A stretch of 14,210 nt of DNA from Anaerolineales bacterium (GTDB taxonomy: Bacteria > Chloroflexota > Anaerolineae > Anaerolineales > Villigracilaceae): NCBI GenBank assembly GCA_025938055.1, contig JAICQC010000074.1, positions 1 through 14,210 on the forward strand. Direction: 5' to 3'. Below are positions 1-6,326 of the stretch, in pieces. The translations under genes and the position numbers were made by a program. Under the pieces are notes generated by a model. That model worked only from the letters and a program-made list of their open reading frames with translations. It was not told where the DNA came from and made no database searches. Every line of letters begins with the position of its first letter. Within the stretch, counting starts at the first letter, position 1.

Positions 1-1
1 G

Positions 2-1417
2 AAGTTGTACGAGCATTATTTCAACGATCTCTTCCGAAAGCAGGCGCATGTGCGCAACGCCGAGGTGGAGGAATTGCTCGGCATGCTGCGAGATCCGTTT
101 AACAGCACACGCAACACGACCAACATGCTGGCGAATGCCGATTTCAAATTCAAGCCGGCGCGGGACAGCAAAAACGAGAAGATCGAAGTGACACAAAGTA
201 CCTATGGTTCAATCCTGAACGGGACCGATCGCAAAGCACGCCGGACTGCCTGGGAAAACTACAACGACAAATATCTGGAATTCAAAAACACCCTCGCCGG
301 GAATCTTGCCACGTCCATCAAACAGAACGTGTTCAATATGAAAGCGCGCAACTTTAAGTCGTCGCTGGAAGCCACGTTGTTCAACGGAAATGTCCCGGTG
401 GAGATGTTCCACAATCTGCTCGACATTTTCACGAAGAACCTGCCTCTGTGGCATCGTTACTGGAAGCTGCGCCGTAAAGCTCTCGGTGTGAAGACGCTGC
501 ATCCCTATGAAGTGTGGGCGCCGCTTACAACCAAAAAGCATAAGGTGCCTTTCGAGAAAGCTGTGGACTGGATCTGCGAGGGACTCGCGCCGATGGGCGA
601 GGAATACGTCCGCGTGATGCGCAAAGGCTGCCTGGAGGATCGCTGGGTGGACTGGTCTCCAAACAAAGGCAAGCGGCAGGGAGCCTTCTCGACGCGCGTC
701 CCAAAGGACACACATTCCTTTATTATGATGAGCTATACAGACAGTATTGGCAGCATGAGCACGCTGTCACACGAGCTCGGTCATTCGATGCACGCCTATT
801 ACGCCAGCCGCGCCCAGCCAATGTTTTATTATCTGTATCCCTCGATCGTAGCAGAGACCGCTTCCAACTTCAACCAGGCGATGACACGGGCGTACCTGCT
901 CGCGAATAACCCCAGTAAATCCTTCCAGATCGCTCTGCTCGAAGAAGCCATGGGAAATTTTCATCGCTATTTCTTCATCATGCCCACGCTTGCCCGCTTC
1001 GAACTGGAGACGCACCAGCGCGTCGAGCGAGGCCAGGCGCTGACAGCCAACTCAATGATCGAGTTGATGGCGGACCTTTTCAGCGAAGGCTTTGGCGGTG
1101 AAATGAACCTGGACCGCGAGCGAGTTGGCATCACCTGGGGAACCTTTACCACGCATCTCTACATTGACTTCTACTCGTTCCAGTATGCCATCGGCATCTC
1201 CGCCGCGAACGCGATTGCCAAAAGGGTTCTGAGCGGCACACCGAATGCCGCCGAGGACCATATCAGTTTTCTCAAAGCTGGTTCCTCAAAACCGCCGATG
1301 GAGGTCTTTAAAATCGCCGGTGTGGATATGACCAGCTCGCAGCCCATCGAAGATGCCTTCGAAGTGCTGGCGGATTATATCGACCGTTTGGAGAGTTTGA
1401 CGAACAAAGTGAAATGA
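2..1417 (+). CDS. M3 family oligoendopeptidase F-like zinc metallopeptidase (5' truncated by window edge)
   Basis: Cytosolic zinc peptidase of family M3B (PepF-like) that cleaves short peptides, usually in peptide turnover. The frame is open from the first bases, so the gene starts left of the window. About 470 codons are visible against roughly 600 for the family, so about 120-130 N-terminal residues are missing; the TTG at 5 is not a believable start. Counting from that TTG, the zinc motif HELGH is at residues 256-260 with a following SMH. The expected third ligand, Glu284, lies in an AETASNF context 24 residues after the second histidine, as in M3 enzymes. The C-terminal part, with helix-rich MPTLARFELETH and FYSFQYAIGISAA segments, is typical of PepF. 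It ends in TGA 3 bases before the next gene, which suggests translational coupling. Family assignment is secure; the substrate is unknown. Confidence 0.93.
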   Translation, partial: KLYEHYFNDLFRKQAHVRNAEVEELLGMLRDPFNSTRNTTNMLANADFKFKPARDSKNEKIEVTQSTYGSILNGTDRKARRTAWENYNDKYLEFKNTLAGNLATSIKQNVFNMKARNFKSSLEATLFNGNVPVEMFHNLLDIFTKNLPLWHRYWKLRRKALGVKTLHPYEVWAPLTTKKHKVPFEKAVDWICEGLAPMGEEYVRVMRKGCLEDRWVDWSPNKGKRQGAFSTRVPKDTHSFIMMSYTDSIGSMSTLSHELGHSMHAYYASRAQPMFYYLYPSIVAETASNFNQAMTRAYLLANNPSKSFQIALLEEAMGNFHRYFFIMPTLARFELETHQRVERGQALTANSMIELMADLFSEGFGGEMNLDRERVGITWGTFTTHLYIDFYSFQYAIGISAANAIAKRVLSGTPNAAEDHISFLKAGSSKPPMEVFKIAGVDMTSSQPIEDAFEVLADYIDRLESLTNKVK

Positions 1418-1420
1418 TCT

Positions 1421-2170
1421 ATGAATCGAGACGTTCGTGTTATCCTCTTTGCCCATCCCCGCAGCGGAAGCACCAGTCTTTATGAGATTCTTCAACTCCA
1501 TCCTGAGCTGAATATCCTCGAGGAGCCATTCAACGAAAATTACACGCAGTGGGATAACCATAATAAAAATTATCTGGAGCTGATTCATGACATCCCTTCA
1601 CTGGATCGACAAGTTACAGAGATATTTATAACCTACAATGGTATAAAGATGCTTGATTATCAACTTCCAGATCATCTCACCGTCCACCTGCTTCAGCACC
1701 CTGACCACAAAATCGTTTTCCTTCGGCGGAGAAACCTTCTTCAGGCAATCGTTTCCGTATTGATCGCCAAACAAACAATGCTATGGAAGAAATGGGAAAT
1801 GACCCGACCGCTGGAGGAATACTATGGGAACCTCCAGCCACTTGATATCCAAGATGTTCAGCAGCGCGTGACGGCGTTGAAGGACCATCTGGAGTTCTTA
1901 GAATCGATCATTGACGCCCGTCCAAAGGAGGCGGTGATCAAATTAACGTATGAAGATCTCTACTTTTCGGAACTTTCCCAGCAGAGCCAGAAGATTGCAG
2001 AGACTTGTGGTCTGCTCGGCATTGCCCCTCTGGAATCGGAACAGTATCCGTACTATCTGCGTCCGGAATTCGTCAAGATCAATTCAGCTGCCACCTATGC
2101 ATTTCTGCCAAATGCGAGAGAAATCCAGGAAGCTTGTGGAAATGATACGACAGGCTGGCTGTTTGAGTAA
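1421..2170 (+). CDS. Sulfotransferase family protein (PAPS-dependent type)
   Basis: Predicted soluble sulfotransferase of 249 residues that would move a sulfuryl group from PAPS to an unidentified acceptor. The 5'-phosphosulfate-binding loop is clear near the N-terminus (HPRSGSTSL, residues 12-20). The 3'-phosphate site is seen as Arg104-Asn105 followed by Ser112, inside IVFLRRRNLLQAIVS; Arg and Ser eight residues apart is the usual spacing. The ATG lies 3 bases after the peptidase stop and has no clear Shine-Dalgarno sequence, so translation probably depends on ribosomes finishing the upstream gene. The early part of the gene (about 1550-1660) looks more A+T-rich than the peptidase, which may hint at separate acquisition; this is a visual impression only. 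A Stf0-like or generic Sulfotransfer_3 enzyme are both possible. Confidence 0.82.
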   Translation: MNRDVRVILFAHPRSGSTSLYEILQLHPELNILEEPFNENYTQWDNHNKNYLELIHDIPSLDRQVTEIFITYNGIKMLDYQLPDHLTVHLLQHPDHKIVFLRRRNLLQAIVSVLIAKQTMLWKKWEMTRPLEEYYGNLQPLDIQDVQQRVTALKDHLEFLESIIDARPKEAVIKLTYEDLYFSELSQQSQKIAETCGLLGIAPLESEQYPYYLRPEFVKINSAATYAFLPNAREIQEACGNDTTGWLFE

Positions 2171-2229
2171 TTGCCAGTATAGCTCTTTGACCGAAATTAC
2201 CGCGGAACGTGCAGTAGGTACTCATTCCT

Positions 2230-2736
2230 ATGAAAATTCTTGAGACCCAAAGACTTTACCTCAGGCATTTGGTTATAGATGACCTGGATAACCTGCATTC
2301 ATTTTACAGCGATCCAGAGGTGATCAAATACATCCCCGATGCGCCACGCACGTACGAAGAGACCCGGGAAGAACTTGAATGGTTTACGAACGGTCATCCC
2401 CGGTTTCCTGAGTTGGGACTCTGGGCAACGATTTACAAGGAAACAGACAGGTTCATCGGTCGCTGTGGCTTACTTCCGTGGACAATTGATGAACAAAGTG
2501 AAGTAGAAATTGCATTTGCATTCTCCAAAGCCTACTGGGGGCAGGGGTTGGGAACCGAGGTGGCGCAGGCTCTTCTTCAATACGGCTTCGAGCATTTGAA
2601 GCTATCCCGCTTAATCTGTTTGATCGATTCAGAAAACCAGGCATCCATCGGCGTGGCGAAAAAGATTGGCATGACGTTTGATAAAACAGGTGAAGACGAA
2701 ATGGGACCGTTCTTGATCTATGCAATAAACAAGTAA
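2230..2736 (+). CDS. GNAT family N-acetyltransferase, RimJ/RimL type
   Basis: Acetyl-CoA-dependent N-acetyltransferase of 168 residues, close to the usual length for this subgroup (Acetyltransf_3). The N-terminus (ETQRLYLR...DD) is the standard opening of RimJ/RimL-like proteins. The acetyl-CoA pyrophosphate loop is seen as WGQGLGTEVA, and the C-terminal NQASIGVAKKIGM segment is the conserved helix of the family. Possible substrates include ribosomal-protein N-termini, amino-sugar antibiotics and small amines; sequence alone does not choose among them. The start ATG has only a weak, distant purine stretch (GTAGG about 11 bases upstream). It lies 59 bases after the sulfotransferase stop and probably belongs to the same rightward transcript. 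It is not closely similar to the second GNAT of the window at 4595-5098. Confidence 0.85.
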   Translation: MKILETQRLYLRHLVIDDLDNLHSFYSDPEVIKYIPDAPRTYEETREELEWFTNGHPRFPELGLWATIYKETDRFIGRCGLLPWTIDEQSEVEIAFAFSKAYWGQGLGTEVAQALLQYGFEHLKLSRLICLIDSENQASIGVAKKIGMTFDKTGEDEMGPFLIYAINK

Positions 2737-2757
2737 CCTGGAGACCGTGTACTGACT

Positions 2758-2763
2758 TATAAT
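2758..2763 (+). promoter_or_regulatory. Possible internal -10 element before the cyclase gene
   Basis: A perfect TATAAT hexamer 17 bases before the cyclase ATG. No acceptable -35 hexamer is found 16-18 bases upstream, and the extended TGn is not correctly placed. If used, it gives a leader of about 11 bases that still contains the ribosome binding site. It could let the cyclase and SDR genes be transcribed separately from the upstream genes. Confidence 0.3.
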
Positions 2764-2770
2764 TACAAAC

Positions 2771-2778
2771 GGAGAGAG
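2771..2778 (+). promoter_or_regulatory. Ribosome binding site of the cyclase gene
   Basis: GGAGAGAG ends three bases before the ATG at 2781. It is the strongest Shine-Dalgarno match in the first plus-strand cluster and fixes the start. Confidence 0.6.
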
Positions 2779-2780
2779 TT

Positions 2781-3569
2781 ATGCCCACGGACCCTACACT
2801 CGAAGAAGAGTGGTACAAAATGTTGACCGAGGGCGAGTCAATCAACCGTCACCTCTACCACCTTTTTGGATTGCTCCCCTCAGACCCACGCTGCAAACTG
2901 TGCGCTGCGCCCTTCAAAGGCTTGGGCGGTACGCTCATGCGCCTGATCGGCAGGGATCAATCGAAATACAATCCCCGCTTCTGCGTGCCCTGTGAAAAAT
3001 TTGAGCATCCGGGCGGCGCGGAAATCGTCCTGACGATGCTGTTTGCAGATGTGCGTGGTTCGACGACGTTAGCCGAGCAAATGAGTGCGCGAGATTTCAG
3101 TCAGTTGATCAATCGTTTTTACACAGTCGCCACTCAGGTGCTGATCCAGACCGATGCACTGGTAGACCGATTGGTGGGAGACGAGGCAATCGGTCTTTAC
3201 ATTCCAAGGTTTGCCGGAGCCGAACATCCGCGCAAGGCTGTCGAGGCGGCGCAGGATTTACTTCGACTCACAGGCCATCGCGACAGCAAGGGACCATGGC
3301 TGCCGGTAGGGATCGGCGTCCACACAGGTCCGGCTTATGTCGGAGTAGTAGGCGATGAGGAGAGTCCTGCAGATTTCACCGCCTTGGGCAATAACGTCAA
3401 CATTACGGCGCGGCTGGCATCCGAGGCAGGACCTGGCGAGATCCTGATCAGCGACGCAGCGTATTCCGCCTCGAACTTGGATCTTGCAAACCTGGAACGC
3501 CGCCAGATGGAGCTGAAGGGGAAGAGTGAGCCAATAGGTGTGCACGTCCTGCGTGTCGTGCCAGATTAA
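2781..3569 (+). CDS. Class III adenylate/guanylate cyclase domain protein with N-terminal Cys4 module
   Basis: Soluble class III nucleotidyl cyclase of 262 residues, expected to make cAMP (or cGMP) from the triphosphate as a homodimer. The catalytic domain covers roughly residues 82-230. Metal-binding aspartates are Asp90 (in FADVRGST) and Asp134 (in LVGDEAIG). The transition-state pair is Asn207 and Arg211 (NNVNITARL). Of the purine-selecting pair, Asp198 is present, but the lysine before the GD motif is replaced by Arg130, so nucleotide choice cannot be read safely. N-terminal to the catalytic domain are two CxxC pairs, Cys38/Cys41 and Cys68/Cys71, around a GLGG and an Arg-rich segment. They resemble a zinc-ribbon or other metal/redox module and may act as the sensor. 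There are no membrane segments. The catalytic set is complete, so the enzyme is probably active. Confidence 0.88.
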   Translation: MPTDPTLEEEWYKMLTEGESINRHLYHLFGLLPSDPRCKLCAAPFKGLGGTLMRLIGRDQSKYNPRFCVPCEKFEHPGGAEIVLTMLFADVRGSTTLAEQMSARDFSQLINRFYTVATQVLIQTDALVDRLVGDEAIGLYIPRFAGAEHPRKAVEAAQDLLRLTGHRDSKGPWLPVGIGVHTGPAYVGVVGDEESPADFTALGNNVNITARLASEAGPGEILISDAAYSASNLDLANLERRQMELKGKSEPIGVHVLRVVPD

Positions 3570-3586
3570 GCGTTGAGGAATTGTCC

Positions 3587-4432
3587 ATGCAAAGTATCGT
3601 TGTTACCGGCGTCTCGACCGGGATCGGTTGGGGCATCACAAAAGTTCTGATTCAACACGGCTTCCGAGTTTTCGGCAGTGTGCGGAAAACACAGGATGCT
3701 GAGCGGCTCTCCAACGAGTTTGGAGAAACGTTCATCCCATTGCTATTCGATGTGACAGATGAAGCCGCGGTTCAGGCTGCTGCGCGGCAGGTGCTCGAGC
3801 AACTGAACGGCGAAACGTTATTCGGGCTTGTCAACAATGCCGGGATCGCCGTACCCGCGCCGCTCATGCATCAATCCACAGACGACTTTCGGCACCAGCT
3901 GGAAGTGAATCTGGTGAGCGTTCTGATCGTGACAAAGGCATTCCTGCCATTGCTTGGCAGCGATCGATCGTTGCGCGGCAAGCCGGGTCGCATCGTCAAC
4001 ATCAGTTCGGTCGGCGGCAAGTTCGGCAGTCCATTTGTTGGGGCATACGTTGCCTCGAAACATGGAATGGAAGGCTTTTCGGAGAGCCTGCGGCGCGAGT
4101 TGATGCTCTATGGGATCGATGTCATTATTGTGGGTCCAGGTTCGGTGGCGACGCCGATCTGGGATAAAGCCGAACAGGTTGACCTGTCGCAGTACGCGGA
4201 CACGGAGTATGGCAAGGCAACGCGGCGCGCCCAGGAATATATGGTGCGCAACGGAAGGAACGGCTACCCGCCCGAAAAAGTGGGAGAAGTCGTCTGGCAC
4301 GCGCTGACAACCCCCAGCCCGCGCGTTCGCTATGCTGTGATCCCCGGCAGCTCGCTGCGACGTATTATTCAGATGCTGCTGCCCAGGCGCATGGTGGATC
4401 GAATCATTGCCAGGGGTTTAGGATTCAAATAG
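3587..4432 (+). CDS. Short-chain dehydrogenase/reductase (SDR) family oxidoreductase
   Basis: Classical SDR of 281 residues, an NAD(P)-dependent oxidoreductase of an unidentified alcohol/ketone. The Rossmann glycine motif TGVSTGIG is at residues 7-14. NNAG is at 83-86, the catalytic serine is probably Ser141 (ISSVGG), and the active-site YxxxK is Tyr154-Lys158. After strand beta-2 the protein has an SVRK sequence; a basic residue there usually favours NADP(H). The overall layout, with a C-terminal region past residue 200 rich in Arg and hydrophobics, resembles 17-beta-hydroxysteroid/retinol dehydrogenase-like SDRs, but the substrate is open. The ATG at 3587 was chosen over a TTG six bases earlier because GAGGAA lies 6 bases upstream of it. 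It follows the cyclase stop by 17 bases, so the two are probably co-transcribed. Confidence 0.9.
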   Translation: MQSIVVTGVSTGIGWGITKVLIQHGFRVFGSVRKTQDAERLSNEFGETFIPLLFDVTDEAAVQAAARQVLEQLNGETLFGLVNNAGIAVPAPLMHQSTDDFRHQLEVNLVSVLIVTKAFLPLLGSDRSLRGKPGRIVNISSVGGKFGSPFVGAYVASKHGMEGFSESLRRELMLYGIDVIIVGPGSVATPIWDKAEQVDLSQYADTEYGKATRRAQEYMVRNGRNGYPPEKVGEVVWHALTTPSPRVRYAVIPGSSLRRIIQMLLPRRMVDRIIARGLGFK

Positions 4433-4448
4433 ATACTACGTTACACTG

Positions 4449-4467
4449 AACACTACTTCAAAGTGTT
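4449..4467 (+). terminator. Weak stem-loop after the SDR gene
   Basis: AACACT and AGTGTT form a 6-bp stem with a 7-base loop, 17 bases past the SDR stop, followed by only a short T stretch. It lies in the 162-base gap between convergent genes. The gap also holds a small imperfect TCCTT/AAGGA hairpin near 4579-4591, next to the leftward acetyltransferase stop. Neither has a proper U-tract, so termination here is uncertain. I see nothing else in the gap. Confidence 0.25.
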
Positions 4468-4594
4468 TGACCGTCGCATCATAGACTCGAAAAAGTCCTG
4501 CGCAACAAGCGCTTTACCTACTCATCCACCTTCTCAGGAAAAGCAAATCCTAGCCACATGCGGACAGTCATAGGAAGCTCCTTGTAAAGGAAAG

Positions 4595-5098
4595 CTAGGA
4601 GAGAACAAGATCATATCTTTGTTCTTTTAGCAGTTTTCCAAATGCTGTTGATTCCTTTTCCTCTTTTAGCTGGAAGCCAACCCGCTTGTACAGGAATGCG
4701 GCGGTGCTTAATTCATGGGTCGTCCAAAGGTATGATTCCTTATAGCCGCACCCTTGCAGAAAATCCATATACAGACTCATAAGTTTTGACCCCAAACCGA
4801 TTCCCCGATATTCCGGCTGGATCAGGAAATATCGCAACTGGGCGGCTTTTCCGCGATCCATCAGCAGGAGGAAGCCGATCATCCTGCCATCATGTTCACA
4901 GACCCAAACCCGGTTCCGTTCGGGATGGTATTTTTCCCAAAACTCGCATAAGCCTTTCGCCACATATGATTCAAACTGAATGCCGTAGTCATATTCCTTT
5001 TTGTAAAGATTCCCATGCATATAAATGACGTATCCCATATCGCCGGGTTTGAGTTCCGTCCGGATCGAAATTTCATCCAGCGGGATCTTGTTTTTCAT
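4595..5098 (-). CDS. GNAT N-acetyltransferase resembling the C-terminal half of MarR-GNAT fusion proteins
   Basis: Acetyltransferase of 167 residues. The acetyl-CoA loop is YRGIGLG at residues 97-103, preceded by the beta-4 strand LRYFLIQP, and followed by LWTTHELSTAAFLYKRVGF, the usual C-terminal GNAT signature. The N-terminal part, with PGDMGYVIYMHGNLY and an EYDYG...FE segment, is what I recall as distinctive of the GNAT domain of bifunctional MarR-GNAT proteins. This is from memory and not from a search. Here it is a free-standing protein, the last gene of a three-gene leftward operon, starting 21 bases after the HAD gene stop. GAGGAGAGG lies 7 bases before the ATG, a strong ribosome binding site. 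The substrate is unknown; small amines or amino acids are usual for relatives. Confidence 0.87.
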   Translation of the reverse strand: MKNKIPLDEISIRTELKPGDMGYVIYMHGNLYKKEYDYGIQFESYVAKGLCEFWEKYHPERNRVWVCEHDGRMIGFLLLMDRGKAAQLRYFLIQPEYRGIGLGSKLMSLYMDFLQGCGYKESYLWTTHELSTAAFLYKRVGFQLKEEKESTAFGKLLKEQRYDLVLS

Positions 5099-5105
5099 TG
5101 GATAT

Positions 5106-5114
5106 CCTCTCCTC
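5106..5114 (-). promoter_or_regulatory. Strong ribosome binding site of the operon-distal GNAT gene
   Basis: On the minus strand GAGGAGAGG stands 7 bases before the ATG at 5098, inside the 21-base gap after the HAD gene. It supports this start and independent, strong initiation of the last gene of the operon. Confidence 0.6.
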
Positions 5115-5119
5115 GATAC

Positions 5120-5788
5120 TCACATGGCGGTCAGGTGTGGAGCCAGGTCAGATACCTTCACTTGTGCGATCTGCTCACGCACGGTATCTGCCTCCTGCAA
5201 CTGCCCGACAGGGAAAGTTGTCGCAACAGCAACACAACGCATCCCAGCCGCTTTTCCAGCCTGTATGCCGTTGACCGCATCTTCCACGACCACACATGCC
5301 GCCGGTTCGACGTTAAGATTCCGGGCGGCCGCCAGGAAAATGTCCGGCGACGGTTTCTTATGCTTTACGTGCTCACCCACTACCACTGTGTCCCAAAATT
5401 CAAGCGGCAATTTGATCTTTTGCAGGTTGGCAGCAACCTTGATCTTGTCCGCGCTCGAGGCAACAGCCACAAGAAGACCCGCTTGGCGGCAAGCCACCAC
5501 AAGATCGTATGCTCCAGGGAAAGCTTCCAATTGCAGCGGGACAAAGTCCAGATAGATCTCATATGTTCTTTGTTTTGCAGCCGTCAGGTCCAGGGGGAAG
5601 CCATAACGTTCTGCCACGCCGCCAATGTAGCGTTCCTCCCCTGCACCAACGAAAGGCAGAAAATCCTCCGGCTGTACCACCAACCCATGGTCCTTGAACA
5701 TGGCAATCGCCGCTGCATTGATGAGTGACTCTGAATCAACCAGTACGCCGTCCATATCAAAGATGATCGCACGAATTTTTGTATCCAT
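5120..5788 (-). CDS. HAD superfamily hydrolase, subfamily IA (beta-phosphoglucomutase-like fold)
   Basis: HAD phosphohydrolase of 222 residues. Motif I is DMDGVL with nucleophile Asp11 and acid/base Asp13. Motif II serine is Ser111 (VASSADK), motif III lysine is Lys145 (KKPSPDIF), and the motif IV acidic pair is Glu169-Asp170 (VVEDAVNGIQAGKAAGM). A C1 helical cap lies between motifs I and II. Length and motif spacing fit the beta-phosphoglucomutase group. However, the cap-linked histidine that true beta-PGM carries ten residues after the acid/base Asp is Ile23 here, so a phosphatase of a small phosphorylated metabolite is more likely than a mutase. It starts 19 bases after the marR stop without a clear Shine-Dalgarno sequence. 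It sits between marR and the GNAT gene and is probably co-regulated with them. Confidence 0.9.
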   Translation of the reverse strand: MDTKIRAIIFDMDGVLVDSESLINAAAIAMFKDHGLVVQPEDFLPFVGAGEERYIGGVAERYGFPLDLTAAKQRTYEIYLDFVPLQLEAFPGAYDLVVACRQAGLLVAVASSADKIKVAANLQKIKLPLEFWDTVVVGEHVKHKKPSPDIFLAAARNLNVEPAACVVVEDAVNGIQAGKAAGMRCVAVATTFPVGQLQEADTVREQIAQVKVSDLAPHLTAM

Positions 5789-5792
5789 GGCT

Positions 5793-5806
5793 ATCTGTTT
5801 ACAGAT
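5793..5806. repeat. Short palindrome between marR and the HAD gene
   Basis: ATCTGT-TT-ACAGAT, a perfect 6-bp inverted repeat with a 2-base centre, fills most of the 19-base gap before the HAD start. It might be an RNA processing or translation-affecting hairpin, but it is short enough to be chance. Confidence 0.3.
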
Positions 5807-5807
5807 C

Positions 5808-6242
5808 TCACTTTTTTGTCAGCAGTTCCTGAATGCGTTGCATCATTCCAACGAGCTCTGCAGTTTCCTGTTCGGACAGTCTTTCAGTGAGTTGAGAAAT
5901 CGATTGGTTTTGATTCTCGTTCAGCTTCGAAAACTCCTCCCCCCCCTTTTTGGTAGGGACAATAATGTGCAAGCGCTTATCCACAGGCGAGGGGGTCTTC
6001 GTGATCAAACCTTGCCTGACGAACTTATCGATGGTCCTGCTTAGATAGCCTTCATCGATGACGATATTCTCCCTGATTCTCTTCGCCGAACATTCCGCCA
6101 TGTGATTGATTTCGTACAGCACGCGCCCTTCCGTCAGCGAGAAGGGCGTACTGAGAAAATGCTGATCCAACAAGCCGATGACGTTGGTGTAGAAACGGTT
6201 GAAGCTTCTGATATTTTCAATGAATTCCTGGTTTTGAGTCAT
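5808..6242 (-). CDS. MarR family winged-helix transcriptional regulator
   Basis: DNA-binding repressor or activator of 144 residues, the normal MarR length. The predicted recognition helix is around residues 64-77 (DEGYLSRTIDKFVR), and the wing carries Asp88-Lys89-Arg90 (TPSPVDKRLHIIV), the family hallmark. N- and C-terminal helices (about 1-30 and 102-144) would form the dimer interface. The sequence, especially RSFNRFYT and SPFSLTE-like TPFSLTEGRVLYE, resembles the N-terminal half of single-chain MarR-GNAT proteins (recalled, not searched). It is the first gene of a leftward operon with HAD and GNAT genes. Its own promoter is overlaid by TTGAC palindromes, so autoregulation is likely. An A5G8 run within codons 98-102 makes the reading frame prone to slippage. 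No Shine-Dalgarno precedes the ATG; the promoter position suggests a leaderless message. Confidence 0.92.
   Translation of the reverse strand: MTQNQEFIENIRSFNRFYTNVIGLLDQHFLSTPFSLTEGRVLYEINHMAECSAKRIRENIVIDEGYLSRTIDKFVRQGLITKTPSPVDKRLHIIVPTKKGGEEFSKLNENQNQSISQLTERLSEQETAELVGMMQRIQELLTKK
5939..5951 (-). repeat. A5G8 homopolymer tract inside marR
   Basis: On the coding strand five A are followed directly by eight G, spanning codons 98-102 (AAA AAG GGG GGG GAG). Loss of one G would end the protein after 106 residues; gain of one G would end it after 119. Both remove the C-terminal dimerisation helix. Confidence 0.7.
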
Positions 6243-6248
6243 GCACCA

Positions 6249-6277
6249 ATGGTATTCAAAACACTTGACTTTGTCAA
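6249..6277 (-). promoter_or_regulatory. Promoter of the marR-HAD-GNAT operon
   Basis: Read leftward, a perfect -35 TTGACA (plus-strand 6272-6277) is followed by a 17-base spacer and TACCAT (6249-6254), a 4/6 match to the -10 consensus. The -10 ends only 6 bases before the marR ATG at 6242, so transcription should begin at or beside the A of the ATG, giving a leaderless mRNA. The absence of a ribosome binding site agrees with this. Confidence 0.6.
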
Positions 6278-6287
6278 GTAATTTGAC
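6263..6287. promoter_or_regulatory. Likely MarR operator: overlapping TTGAC/GTCAA palindromes
   Basis: ACTTGAC-TTT-GTCAAGT (6263-6279) is a perfect 7-bp inverted repeat. Its right arm GTCAA forms a second inverted repeat with TTGAC at 6283-6287. The three boxes cover the -35 element of the marR promoter. A 17-bp near-symmetrical site over the promoter is what MarR dimers typically bind, so repression of the operon by its first product is the natural reading. Confidence 0.65.
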
Positions 6288-6326
6288 AAAATGATAAATG
6301 AGCTGTGATGGTGTAGGGAGATCAAA

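Noticed and set aside
2187..2218. TTGACC at 2187-2192 as a promoter for the first GNAT gene
   Set aside because: No acceptable -10 hexamer is found 16-18 bases downstream; transcription from the upstream genes is simpler.
5015..5728. A 237-codon open frame on the plus strand across the HAD gene
   Set aside because: It is antisense to a HAD gene with every catalytic motif intact, shows no family motifs, has an odd Cys/His/Arg-rich composition and lacks a ribosome binding site.
5120..5788. Naming the HAD enzyme beta-phosphoglucomutase (pgmB)
   Set aside because: Motif positions fit the group, but the cap histidine linked to mutase activity is Ile23, and there is no maltose or trehalose phosphorylase gene nearby.
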